In this document: positions 25,566-36,914 of the stretch, in pieces | Layout of the letters: every line of letters starts with the position of its first letter | Position numbering within the stretch: the first letter of the stretch is position 1 | Assembly: GCA_964016875.1 (NCBI GenBank) | Contig: OZ024733.1 | Span: forward strand, 23,727,324-23,791,323 | DNA: 64,000 nt | Reading direction: 5' to 3' | From: Fallopia convolvulus | Lineage: Eukaryota; Streptophyta; Magnoliopsida; Caryophyllales; Polygonaceae | Position numbers and translations under genes: made by a program | The notes under the pieces: model-generated | The model's database searches: none | The model's input: the letters and a program-made list of their open reading frames with translations, nothing else | What the model was told of the DNA's origin: nothing

Positions 25566-26241
25566 TTAACTTGTTGGCTTTGAACTTGGAGCCAATTCGT
25601 TGGCACGTTCATCATGATGAGAGCCATTTGAACTGGATAGGATAGGTTGCTCATGGCATGAGCAGACATTTCCAAATAGTTTCTTCAAGCTATTCTCTAT
25701 TTGACATCTGCAGGACATGGGGAGTAAGAGAATACAATTACTTAAATTTACTCGACTCAGACACAGCCGTTTATAATTTTCTCAGTGATAGATCTTAAAT
25801 GCACTGCTCAACAAAATTAAGTAGCTATTGACTATAGGGGTGTGCCTAAAAGACAAGGGTTATCCATGCTCTTTTGTTATTCTCTGGAGTCCAAGAACAA
25901 GGAAAGTAGCAAATGTAGATGAATATACCAATAATAGTATAATACCCAATAACTGTATATCATGTCAACAATGAGCATTCATGAATCATATTCTACTCAA
26001 GCAACATACACGTTACACAATCACTACAAAACGGCAAGAATGCGTCTGCATAATCATGCTGAATTGCAAAATGAGTTATCATTGATTAACTGAGATAACA
26101 AACTCATTCCTTCCAAACAAGCAACTTTAGCAGCTAAAACAAAAATGGCAACAACGAGATCAATGCACATACTCTTCCTACTTCACAACCGCCAAATGAC
26201 ATTTTTGAGTAGGAACAAACACAGCTAGAAAAAAAAACTGT

Positions 26242-27255
26242 CTAGTCACCATGGAAGAAGTTCAGCTGACCTGTGATTTCAATATTTTCCTCCACCTCAC
26301 GCTTCTTCTTCTTCTTCAACAGCTTAGGCCTTGTGTTCACAGGCTTCAAATGACAAGCCTGCAACCGAACCATCGCCTTCAATACACCCACCAGCTTCCC
26401 TTCAATATAGGCTCCATCAGGTTCAAGAACTTTCAAAGCTCGAGCAACAGCCTCCATGGTACTCATACACCCTCCAAAAGGCTCCTTCCTCAGAAGCAGC
26501 TCTGAATCGTATATGCTCCCACCACAAACCTCGATATCGTAATCAAAGCACACGCAAGAAGCAAATGTGGATATAAATGGGAGGCTCGCCGTTACCATCT
26601 CCTTGGCGTGCTTCCATGTGCCATCAAACACAATCATCACGTAACCTTTTGTAGAGCTCTCGCTTATGGATGATTTCCACTGGTTGATTTCCGTCGCAGG
26701 CGTCGAATCTGTCCCTAAAGTCGATATACAACAACAATTTCTGCAATTTATCAACAAACCGCTCCCAAATTTCACTGGAATTTTACATCTAATACCAGCT
26801 AATAATCACTGTAATGCTACAAGTATAAACCCTAAACTTGAAAAAAAGGAGTTAACTACTCGAAAATAAATTGAATTACCTGGGAAGAGAAAGATTGCTC
26901 GGCGTGGAAGGATTGGATTTTTAACAGAGTCGGAGTAGAGAGAGTCGAGAAGCGGAGACGAGCCTAGACGAAGCCGCCTGCCGATTAATATTTGACAATT
27001 ATTCAGACATCTGGAGAGCACGGGGACGGTGGCGAGCCGGTGGCGCAACTCGTGGGGGTGTTGTAGAATGACGATCTCTGTGCCGGTGGAGATCGGCTCC
27101 GGAGGCATGTCATCGCACAAGCAAACGCTCACCGGGCGCCCACATCCATCGGTGCATACTCGCCGACCATTCGCGCCGCAATCGCTGCCGCCGCCGCCTA
27201 TGACATTCAACCCGGCGAAGTCCAAGCTGGTGAAAATCTGTTCCTCCGATTCCAT
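26242..27255 (-). CDS. DTW-domain protein, probable tRNA-uridine aminocarboxypropyltransferase
   Basis: Exon 1 is 27255-26880, intron 26879-26715 (GT..AG, 165 bp), exon 2 is 26714-26242, giving 282 residues. The family transfers the 3-amino-3-carboxypropyl group of S-adenosylmethionine to uridine in tRNA (acp3U; TapT/DTWD1/DTWD2). Seen here: the N-terminal cysteine motif CGRPVSVCLCDDMP, then VILQHPHELRHRLATVP, the GRR motif, the name-giving D-x-T-W as FDGTWKHAKEM, and RKEPFGG..STMEAVARAL near the C-terminus. The tail is Lys-rich. The start is the ATG of MESEEQ; in-frame codons upstream lack an ATG. The 3' end could differ: an open stretch at 25566-25709 ending in TAA might be an alternative last exon joined at 26274 (ACAG/GTCAGC), but its acceptor is poor. 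Confidence 0.88.
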
Positions 27256-27600
27256 TTCCTTGGCAAAAACGATGCGTTTTAACCATCCAATCAAGTCCAG
27301 CTTCGATTTTCTAATCGAGTCAAATTGAAGTACATACCAATTTTCATGGGATTGGCGTTTGGATCGCGTTTGGGCTGGTAAGGGATTGTGACACTTGATA
27401 CCTCTTTTGGGCTGAAGCCGATATGTGGCCTATGCCCCCGAAAAAATTGTCTAATAGTGAAAATGCCTTTATTAATTTACATTTGCATTATTGCCCAAAA
27501 AGTTACATCTTTTATGACCGTCTTGCCTCGGCATTTTGCACCTTCTACGTTGTACTCTCCATTCTTCCAATCGCGTTTTGGTCCTTTTGTTCGGTTGTTA

Positions 27601-28519
27601 GAGCATTTTTATCGGGCATGTTTTTGATTCTACGATGCTCTTGCTAGTAATAAAATAATATAGATTGAATTCTCTTCAAGAGCATCGGTGCTCTTTTGGG
27701 TGGAAAAGAGCACCGGTGCTCTTTTGTTTAAATCCAGATTTAAAAAAAAAAAAAAAAACCTGTATCAACAAGCAGTGTTTTGGCCAACCTTTGGCCAAAA
27801 CACTGCGTTTCACATGTTGGTTCTCCGGCGTGGCGCCACGCGTCGCCCTATGATTGGGCGACGCGTGGTGCTTTTAATATATTTAAAATTCATTTTGGCA
27901 TTTGTAAACTTTAAAAAAAAATTATCATAAGTCTAGATTTTTTTTCTCTACATTTAGACATCTATTTTGACTATATTTAACATACTTTTAAAAAAATGTG
28001 TATTTTGGGTATCTTTAGCTCCAAAAATACTTAAATCTTGTTATGTTATGTGTATTTTGGGTTGCTTTAATTATTTTCTATGAGTTCAGTTTTTATTTTC
28101 CATGTAATCGATTTAAATTGTCGGTTTGAATTGTGTTTCTTGTAATGTTCTTGCATTTCTTGTAATGTGTTGGCTTAAATTTAATTATGATGTATTATTT
28201 TATACTTTTTGCTTTGAAAATCCAAAAAATGTGTACTTTTTTTAATCATTTATTTTATGAAACATGAAATTAATTAATATTTTATATTTATAAATATACA
28301 TGAATAAGTATTTTGGTAATTGATAGTAAATGGTATATTTATAATTTTAAATGAAATGAAGGGGTATATTTGTAAATTGATTGATATGAAAAAGTAACTT
28401 TTTGGGATGCTAGTTTTTGGATTGATAAAATGGTAGAATGGTTAGAGATTCTAGAATGATGTGGCGGAGAGAGAAAGGGGAATAAATGGGAAAAGAGCAT
28501 CCCATGGATAAACATGCTC
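27601..28519. mobile_element. PIF/Harbinger-like non-autonomous element with TTA target duplication
   Basis: The left end GAGCATTTTTATC and the inverted right end GAGCATGTTTATC match at 12 of 13 positions. Both are flanked by TTA (27598-27600 and 28520-28522), the target duplication typical of PIF/Harbinger elements. It is 919 bp with no transposase. The left quarter carries three palindromic structures in a row (27680-27721, 27772-27806, 27836-27868); the rest is AT-rich. It lies just upstream of the DTW gene. Confidence 0.75.
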
Positions 28520-28805
28520 TTATACTCCTTTTGCTTGTTTGTTTTTTCTTGTCTGCACTTGTCAGTTTCCGGTTATCGTTTAATGGCTTCTCGGTTTATT
28601 AGACTTGTTTGATTATTGAATTCTAAGGCATTTTTGTTGATTTAAACTTATTTTGGGGCATAGGTCACCATTAACACAAAAAAAATAAACACCCAATTTA
28701 ATTTAAAAGCAAGAATGCCAATTTCTAAAATTTCGACTTTTAGAAGAAAAAAAACAATTCTTAATTTCCTTTAAATAGTATTCAATTACAAAAATAAATA
28801 TAACA

Positions 28806-30026
28806 ACTAGTTGAATTCCCGTGATACTCACGGGATAATATTACCAAAGATTATACTATATTATGATATTAATATAAAATTTAAAATACTTACATATAAT
28901 ATCATAACACAATTATGTAATTTATAAAAAAAACTTCAAGATCGCACCCTATATTTTAGTTGAATATATTTAAAATTATTTTTATTATTTGTTGAGATTT
29001 TGTCCCAAATTTAGATTACAATCATTAAAATTCTAATTTTACTTGAACTGAATATTTTTAAATATTTTTTAAATATTTTGTTAAGATATTAGTATGCATA
29101 AAATAATAATTTTTTTATAAAGGTTATGTATTAGTGTTTTTATCTTTTACTTAATAATGAATATAATAATATTTTAAAATATGGAGAATATTAATATAAA
29201 GGTTGGAATCGAAGATAACATAGAAAAAAAAAATAAAAACAATGTAATACTATAACTTAAAGATAATTACGGTAGAATATCTAGGAAGAATAATATAAAT
29301 TATTAAAATATTTTTTAACGTTAAGTTATTAAAATTTAGGTAGATATATCAATGTATACTAACATATATTATATATTCTATAAATAATTTATTATATTTT
29401 AAAATATCAAAAAATATAAAAAAAATTATATACTTGAAGTCCAAGTCTTGTAAAAGATAAAAAAAATTATTATGTATAAAGTTAATATAAAAAATATTAA
29501 TTTATAGATCAAGTTTTGTTAAAAGGTATACATAAAATAAATATAGAAAGTATCAACATATAGATAGAAAACTATATGAATATAAAATTATATAAATATG
29601 TTATCTATGGGATGTATACAAGAATAATACTATAATTTATTATAATATTTATTAAAAATTAAAATTATTATAATATTTATTAAAAAATTGAAATTAATTT
29701 ATTCAAACAATTTGATTGATATAAAATTATATCAATGTATATTAAAATATATCTATTATTTGATAAGTAATTTATTAGATTAGATAATATCAACATATAG
29801 ATAAGAGATTATATACTTGGAGCTCAAATTTTGTTACAAGATAAAAAAAACTATGCATCAAAATATCAACATATAGGTTAAAATATTATAATATATAAAA
29901 ATTGGATATATAGAAGTTATTAAAATATTTATTATTAAAAATTTGACATTATTTTATTCAAGTAATGTCACGTGGCATAATTTTTACAACATACATGGTT
30001 TATGCTTTATAATGTATTAGGTAGAT
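28806..30026 (+). mobile_element. AT-rich element with hairpin head, copy 1
   Basis: Starts ACTAGTTGAATTCCCGTGA with stem CCCGTGA/TCACGGG and ends in CACGTGGCATAATTTTTAC followed by TTTATAATGTATTAG. The body is ~1.2 kb of more than 80% A+T without coding capacity. The same head and tail bound the next element, so they mark a repeat family. The superfamily was not recognised. Confidence 0.65.
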
Positions 30027-30062
30027 TAAAAAAAATTTATCAAGCTTTCTTACTAATCCCTA

Positions 30063-31527
30063 ACTAGTGTAATTCCCGTAAATTTACGGGTAGTTTTAAA
30101 AATTATACTATATAATATATTATAATAAATTATAGAGAAAAACAAAGATAATGTATATTTTAATAATTATTCTATTATTATCATTATTAATTATATTTAT
30201 ATAAAATTTAACGATTTTTTTGTTTTCTAATCTTTAAGATAAAACTAAATAAACATGGAAAATATTTTTATAAATCAAACCTTCTACATTCACTTTTAAG
30301 TATAATAAATAAAAATAAATAAATAAATAAATAAAATGAAAAAAATGATTGGTTCTTAAACTGTCATGTAACACAAATTTTATAGATAATTTATTTCTAT
30401 TTTATTATGTATTAATTTAGATATAGATAGAAATTTATATCGATAACCTTTTTTCAACAATCCGATAAAAATATTTTAGCATAATCTTAAGATAGCATAT
30501 ATAATATTGCTTTTCAATTTCAATAAACATAGATAGAAAATTATATAGATAAAATTTTATTTTGATACATTAATTATTTTATAAAATCTAAAATGTCCTT
30601 TTTTTATATTTATGAATTTTTAAGAATAAAATCAATATTTACATAGATAGAAAACTATATATATATTATCTATTTTATAAAATCTTAAATCTTACCCTAA
30701 AAAACCTTCAATCTTTATAAATTCATTTTTTTTATTTAGTAATGTTTATTACTTAATTAAAATTTTTAAAAATATAATTTCATATTAATTAATTACTATA
30801 TGAAACAATCTATGCATATAATATGATATCTATTCATTATCTATTTTATGAAGTGGTTAAGAATTTAAGATAAATCGTGATTTCTAGAATTATTATTAGT
30901 GCTTGTTTGGTTGAATGCGGGAAGTATAATTCGTAAGAATTTAAATCACGGGAATTTAAATTTCTGGGAATTGTAATTCATGCGATTTGCGAAAAAATGT
31001 TTGGTTAAAATTATTTATGTAGGAATTAATTCTCTTTATTTTGTTTGGTTGAAAGTTAAAATTCATGGGAATTTGATTAAAATTACGTTAACAACCCTTA
31101 TTAATAAAAATCAAGAACTTGACTTTTGGGTAAATAAGAGATTTGCAATTTAAAAATTAAAAAATAAAAAATAAAATTGAAATAAAAATGGTGGAATTGG
31201 AACTTACCTACACCCACCATGGTAATTGCAATTCCCCCATTTTGGAGGAAATACAATTCATGGGAATTTAAATTCATGTGTTTTTCTGTCAATTAATTTT
31301 CAACCAAACACATGTATTTACTTCTACTTCCTGGGATATTTAAATTCATGGGCATTTCAATGGAAACCAAACGAGCACTTAGAGTATAATGTGTAGAGGT
31401 ATTTCTAGAATTAGTATTTTAGTTTTTTAAGTTGAAAAAAGATTTTTCATTATTTTATTCTGATTATGCCACGTGGCGCAAATTTTTACACAGACTTGAT
31501 TTCTGCTTTATAATGTATTAGTGTAGA
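30063..31527 (+). mobile_element. AT-rich element with hairpin head, copy 2, carrying a nested MITE
   Basis: Head ACTAGTGTAATTCCCGTAAA with the perfect palindrome CCCGTAAATTTACGGG; tail GCCACGTGGCGCAAATTTTT then TTTATAATGTATTAG. It sits 36 bp after copy 1 in the same orientation. Without the nested 480-bp MITE and its TTA duplication it would be about 980 bp. The two bodies are diverged, so the tandem arrangement is old or came from two insertions. Confidence 0.65.
30899..31378. mobile_element. Tourist-like MITE nested in AT-rich copy 2
   Basis: Terminal inverted repeats GTGCTTGTTTGGTT and GTGCTCGTTTGGTT (13 of 14 match) with TTA on both sides (30896-30898, 31379-31381). Length 480 bp. The interior is full of short inverted copies of GAATTTAAATTC-like words. 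TIR sequence and TSD fit Tourist/PIF-Harbinger MITEs. Confidence 0.85.
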
Positions 31528-32538
31528 TCCTTCTCTCCCCCTCCACCCACCTGGAGCTTCAGCATCTGGCTATGGCAATTTCGTTGTCGAACCTCTTCCA
31601 TATTAGGAGATTCTCCTTACTCTTTTCTGTTTTTTGTATTCTTCCTATGTGTCCTCTTCATCTTCTTCTCTTCCTCCGATTCCAATGATGCGGTGAAACA
31701 TGATTAAGGTGGAGGTTGGGATAAAATCAGAATAATGACGAATGGAAAATCATGCATCAGATTGAAATCTAATTGGACCGAAGATCAAATAATCTGACTA
31801 AAATGACCCAAAAACCTGACTTTGCCTGGTTAATTGAGCACATGAGCCGAAATTATCCAACTCAATTTGACTCGATTGTAAAAATATCCGAGTTTGACCC
31901 GGATTTGAACTTACTTAAAAGTAAAATGACCCAACCCAAACTCGACCGGACATACCCGATTGACACCCCTAATCCTAACCCACGTTATATACATAAAGAT
32001 TTGTTTATTTTTAATTTCAAAAAATCTTATCCATTGATTAATTAAAATTCAAAGGCTATGGTTACTCTCCCTCTTTACCGTGGAGAGTCCTTGCTTAATC
32101 CTAACATATGATATATGTATATATTATAAGTATTTAGTACATACATAGTACCTTTCTTGGCATTGGGTATTACCCAAAAAACACTGCTTAAAACTCGATA
32201 AATTTTTGTCAAAAGTTGTAGCGATGAACGAATGATTCCTTAAAATCCGATGATTATAAATCATAGAAAGAACGTGCCACTAGTGGCACAAGTCGACCAA
32301 ATATATTTACCTAATGAAGTCGTTTTAATCGGAGAAAAAATGAAAAAAAGAAGCGGAGTCGAGGTCGCAGTCGTCTCTTTCCCATTGCTATTTGCTATGC
32401 TACAAATCAACAGATTTGTATCGTAAACACAAAGCGGAGCCGAACAGTCATGCTCCCTGGTTCGTCCTCAGCTCCACCCTAGTAGTCGTCATCGCCACGC
32501 CCTGTCCCAATTCCTCCAAAATCTCAAATCGTTACACT
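31528..32538. other. Intergenic upstream of the GH27 pseudogene
   Basis: Unrecognised sequence. Around 31790-31980 degenerate GACCCGGATT/CATACCCGATTGACACCCC motifs suggest a decayed relative of the CCCGAACCCG elements. No terminal repeats were found. Confidence 0.4.
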
Positions 32539-35500
32539 ATGAAGATGAAGATGAAGGTGTCGGTTTTGGCTCTTCTCGGTGTCTTCTTCCTTGTACTGGA
32601 GAGGTAATTGGTTGACTGTACATCTTGCTCCATCCAATACTCTGTGGTATTAGCTTTCTGGCTTAAGATTGTACCATTTTCCCTAATCAAATTCACATTC
32701 TAATAATTTCCTGAATTGAAAATGACCTGTATTTTTGATTTGTCTAATTTATGAAAACATTGTGTGCGCAAATGTATTCCATATTTACTGTTGTTAATTC
32801 AAGTTAAATGGCATTTTTATTTCAGTACAATGTGTGAAAGTGCACTTGGAAGAGGATCAGAGCACGCTACTACTCCACCAAGGGGTTGGAACTCCTATGA
32901 TTAATTCTGCTGGGTGGTCACTGAAGAACAATTTCTTCAAAATGAAGAACTCGTCTCTAAATGACTACATTCTTATGGATACGAGGTTTCTTGAATTCTA
33001 TTATTTCATGAATAATGAATTGCTTGTCTAAATTAGTTTAATGACTAGAATTTACAATAATAATTCCTTGCAGTTTGTTGTGGTAGACTACCTATGGTAT
33101 AGAAGAAATGTTCCACATGCTGATCGATGTCTACTCATATGGATTTGATGTCATTGATGAGTGGGGAGGATGGTTCCTAATTCTGCTCGTTGGCCTTCTT
33201 CGCAAGGTGGCAAGGGGTTTGCAGATGTGGCAGGAAAAGTTCATAACATGTGTTTGAAATTTGGGATTCATGTTATGAGGGGATTAAGTACACAGGCTTT
33301 CAATTCAAACACACCTATCTTGGATACCACAGCTGTAAGTGCTTTGATGTCTATTTCATTTTGCAAAAATGTGCCTTCGGTGGTTTCGCTTATCTTGGCT
33401 GCTTTACTCTTTTCTAGGGAGCTGCTTATCAAGAGAGCGGACGAGTTTGGAGGGCAAAGGATATAGGGATCAATGAGAAGGCTTGTGCATGGATGCCAAA
33501 TGGTTTCATGAGTGTGAACACCAAGTTGGGAGCTGGAAGAGCATTTTTACATTCCCTTTATGAACAATATGCTAAGTGGGGTGTCGACTTTGGTATGTTT
33601 TTATTTATAATGTCCTTATAATGTCAGCCTGATCACATTATGACTAATAATGCTCTCTTACTAGACAAAACCCTTAATAGCTTTATTCTTGTGGTGCATA
33701 GCCGTTAGACCTGTCAATCGGGTCGGGTTGAGCGGGTTCGGGTTCGGTCATTTCGGGTTTGGGTAAAATCGGGTTCCGGGTCGTTATGGATCACGGGTCA
33801 ATCGGGTCGGGTTGTAGCGGGTTTTCGGTCGGGTCGGATTGACCAGTGGGTCTAAAATATCCTTTTTTCTTATGATTATTAAAATCAATTTTTAATTAAA
33901 TATTAATATTTAATTATAATATATTATTTTCATTTATTTTAATAATAAAATATATTATAAGTTTCAAAATAAATTTAAAAAATTTTATAAATTTGCTAAA
34001 TCGGTCAACCCAACGGGTTTCGGGTTTCAACCCAACGGGTTCGGGTTCTATCGGGATCGGTTTATTTCGGGTTTTGGGTTCAAATTTTCGGGTCTAAACC
34101 CTAAAATTATTGAGCGGGTCGGGTCGGGTCGGGTTAGCTGGTTAGGTCAGTTTTTGACAGGTCTACTAGCCGTAATGATGTTATATGTGGATTGTCCATT
34201 CAATCTCAATGAAAATATAGCCCTTGGGTTATTCCTCTAGTGCGCATATGTCCATGAACGGACATGTGGAACCCATGTTAAATTGGCCCACCGGACTTTA
34301 AAAATTACCTTAAACTTCATGGGAAATTTTGGGGCTTCGTTCATGGTTTCAATCCCAATAACCGGTTAGGAAAGAGTAATCTCCCATTGAGTATCACTAA
34401 GTCAATTCTTGTAAATTACATTTTTGAATGATTCCTTGTATGATCGGCTTTGATTTATTTCTATAACAGTGAAGCATGATTGTGTGTTTGGAGATTACTT
34501 GGATATAGCAGAAATCACTACTGTTTCTGAGGTATTAGAGCTGCCTTAATCGACACCACTCATATTTTCCGGATTGTATAAATTTTCTATGACAAGTGCT
34601 TTTGACGTGTAGATCATAAGAAAACTTGAGCGACCTATTTTTTACTCACTATCTCCTGGAACTAGTGTGACTCCAAACATGGCTAAACAAGTCAATGGAC
34701 TGGTCAATATGTACAGGATAACGGGAGATGACTGGTATAAATGGGGAGATGTAGCAGCTCATTTTGATGTTGCAAGGTAAATAGATATTTTATCTCTTTT
34801 TTATTGTGGGCTATATAATCTCTTTATATTGAATAAAGATAAGTGTCTAGGGTTAATATGTTTTTGTATTATTGTCTTGTTATAATCTTTTGGTAAATCT
34901 TAATTCTCTTTTAATTATTCCATTTATATATAATTCATAACTCTGGCTGAGATTCTCAATAGAGATTACCATTATTACATGTAATCTTTCACTTTATAGT
35001 CTCCACCATCTTATGAAATTTATCATTTTTATATAATTGCATCTAGACAACCCTCTAGTACTAATTTAAATGTGGGCTAGGGATTGTGCAAGTTCAGGCA
35101 TGATTGGAGCCCAAGGCTTAAAGGGGAAATCATGGCCAGACTTGGATATGCTTCCACTTGGATGGCTTACTGATCAAGGTTATAAGCTTCATATGCTGGT
35201 TTTAATGTTTCTTGACTTTTTTTCATAGACAAAAAAATCTTTTAATTCATATTTTCTAGGAATACCCATGTATGAAGCTCTAATGTCATAGTTGGTCAAC
35301 ATTTTGTAAATGTTGATGTGATAAATTTCAAATTACTTCCAAGGATGACAAATTCACAGGTAAATTCCTTACAGATTTGATGGGTGTTCTATTTATTATC
35401 AACTAGGCACAAACCGAGGTCCATACAGGCACAACAACCTTACTTATAATGAGCAAAAAACTCAGGTTTGAAATTTTACTCACAAAACTTGTGTTTCTTT

Positions 35501-35621
35501 CTTGTCCATTTGACTTACAAACCTTTTGAAACTTGTCTTGCAAATGGTTTCTCTGCAGATGACGTTATGGGCAATGGTGAAGTCTCCACTTATGTTTGGA
35601 GGGGATTTAAGAAGGATTGAC
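32539..35621 (+). pseudogene. GH27 alpha-galactosidase/beta-L-arabinopyranosidase-like pseudogene, 3'-truncated
   Basis: Nine exon remnants: 32539-32603, 32826-32985, 33074-33334, 33418-33592, 34470-34531, 34613-34776, 35081-35178, 35407-35465, 35559-about 35621. They begin with a signal-peptide-like MKMKMKVSVLALLGVFFLVL. GH27 enzymes release alpha-galactose or beta-arabinopyranose from cell-wall glycans. Seen: PRGWNSYD, VVVDYLWYRR, KFGIHVMRG, VKHDCVFGD (nucleophile Asp), RITGDDW (acid/base Asp) and SPLMFGGDLRRID. These fit the plant family that includes Arabidopsis APSE. Breaks: TAA at 32902-32904, TGA at 32962-32964, a frameshift near 33120-33135, a one-base loss near 33170, and loss of all sequence after GGDLRRID. 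Most splice sites survive, so decay looks recent. A MITE sits in the fourth intron. Confidence 0.9.
33706..34166 (+). mobile_element. CCCGAACCCG-rich MITE-like element, copy B, in a GH27 intron
   Basis: The ends TTAGACCTGTCAA and TTGACAGGTCTAC are inverted repeats, and TAGCCGT is directly repeated on both sides (33699-33705, 34167-34173), a 7-bp target duplication. Arms rich in GGGTCGGGTTCGGG surround an AT-rich core. The whole is the reverse complement of 23397-23839. There is no coding capacity. TSD length and TIR do not settle the superfamily. Confidence 0.82.
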
Positions 35622-35920
35622 AAACTTGCACCCACTCCAAGAGAACGGGTTGGCGACGAACGAAGTTCCCGACCATACGCCGCCTTCAAGCTGACTTAGC
35701 CCAAGCCATTGCCAACAGTTGGTAAAGGGGGTGTCTAGCTATTGACTGTTGCTTGAAGCGCCCCAATTGGACTTCGGACGACGACATAGCACACCGGCAA
35801 AGTTGGCTAGTTGTGCTGATTTTTCTTTCGTTTGGGAAGAAAAAAAGAGGTGTGGACCAACCACCTCATTTTGCGTGCCATTCCCGTCCCGTTATCGCTC
35901 GGTATAACTTTCCGACTCAT
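35622..35920. other. Unrecognised sequence replacing the GH27 3' end
   Basis: Homology to GH27 stops after GGDLRRID. The following ~300 bp is moderately GC-rich with no domain. It marks the breakpoint of a rearrangement or the edge of an insertion, perhaps linked to the LTR-like sequence that follows. Confidence 0.5.
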
Positions 35921-36879
35921 ATTTGAATTAATATCTTTTTATAAAATAATTTCTACATATATATAATATTTATTTTAAGTTAATTGAATAAATATTATAA
36001 GTGGGTTATTAAAAAGGAATTTATGAAATAAATTCAAATCAATTATGAGAATAATGTAGGTGACTTTTAGGCATGAAATTATGATTTTAAAAATATATTA
36101 ACATGGTTGTATTTTTATTTTTATGACTAAAGATATAGAGTAAGATAAAGAAAATTATTAAAATAAGACTCTTTTGAAAAGGAAATATACTTGCATGTCT
36201 TTTAAATCTTATTATAAAGCTTTGGAATAATATTAATAAGAGATTTTGTATAAGGTAATTCAATAAGAATAAGATTGAGGATTAAATAAATTGATTAAAG
36301 TACTTGTGAGTAAAGTATTTTAATAATAATATTAATGAACTTAAATAATCTAGATACATATTTGTTGGTGGATTAAAAAGACTTTATTTGATCTTTTTAC
36401 CTTGCCTGTCAATAATTAAGAATTTATTAATACTTTTGATAATATTTTTAACAACTTAGTACTTAATAAAAAGTATAAGAAATAATATGGATTTAACCAA
36501 ATTATGTAAATATTAATAGTAAGTTTAAAAAGAGAATTCTTGGATTTTCAACTCTTGCATAAAACTTTATACAAATATAATTATTTTTATAAAGTTATTT
36601 TAACATCTTATATTTGAGAATAATAATCAATGATTATTATTATTAAACACCTCCACCTAAATTATTATTTAAATAATTTAGTTTTTCATAAATTCTCTTA
36701 TAAAAAGGAAAATAAGAGAAAACAAAACCTTAGAAGAGATAAGGAATTTTAATTAAAATTCTCTCGTTATCTCTCGTGTCGTTAGGTCGAGATCTCAATT
36801 CCGTCTAAGCCATCGAATTCAGTGTCGTTCGAAAGTAAACGCTCGCAAATTAAGGCAAGTGGATATTCTCCCTTGTAAC

Positions 36880-36885
<6 letters not shown>
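35921..36885 (+). mobile_element. LTR-like fragment related to the 52.1-55.8 kb LTR
   Basis: A long AT-rich stretch leads into TCGTGTCGTTAGGTCGAGAT and then TTAAGGCAAGTGGATATTCTCCCTTGTAAC. It matches in layout and wording the part of the larger LTR around 54430-54590 (CACTAGGTCGGAAT..CTAAGGCAAGTGGAATTTCC). It ends where the TC/TA microsatellite begins, so its 3' part was lost or displaced. Confidence 0.5.

Positions 36886-36896
<11 letters not shown>

Positions 36897-36914
<18 letters not shown>

Noticed and set aside
31101..31292. 63-codon frame inside the Tourist-like MITE
   Set aside because: MITEs are non-coding; the frame crosses terminal-repeat-like words and has no domain.
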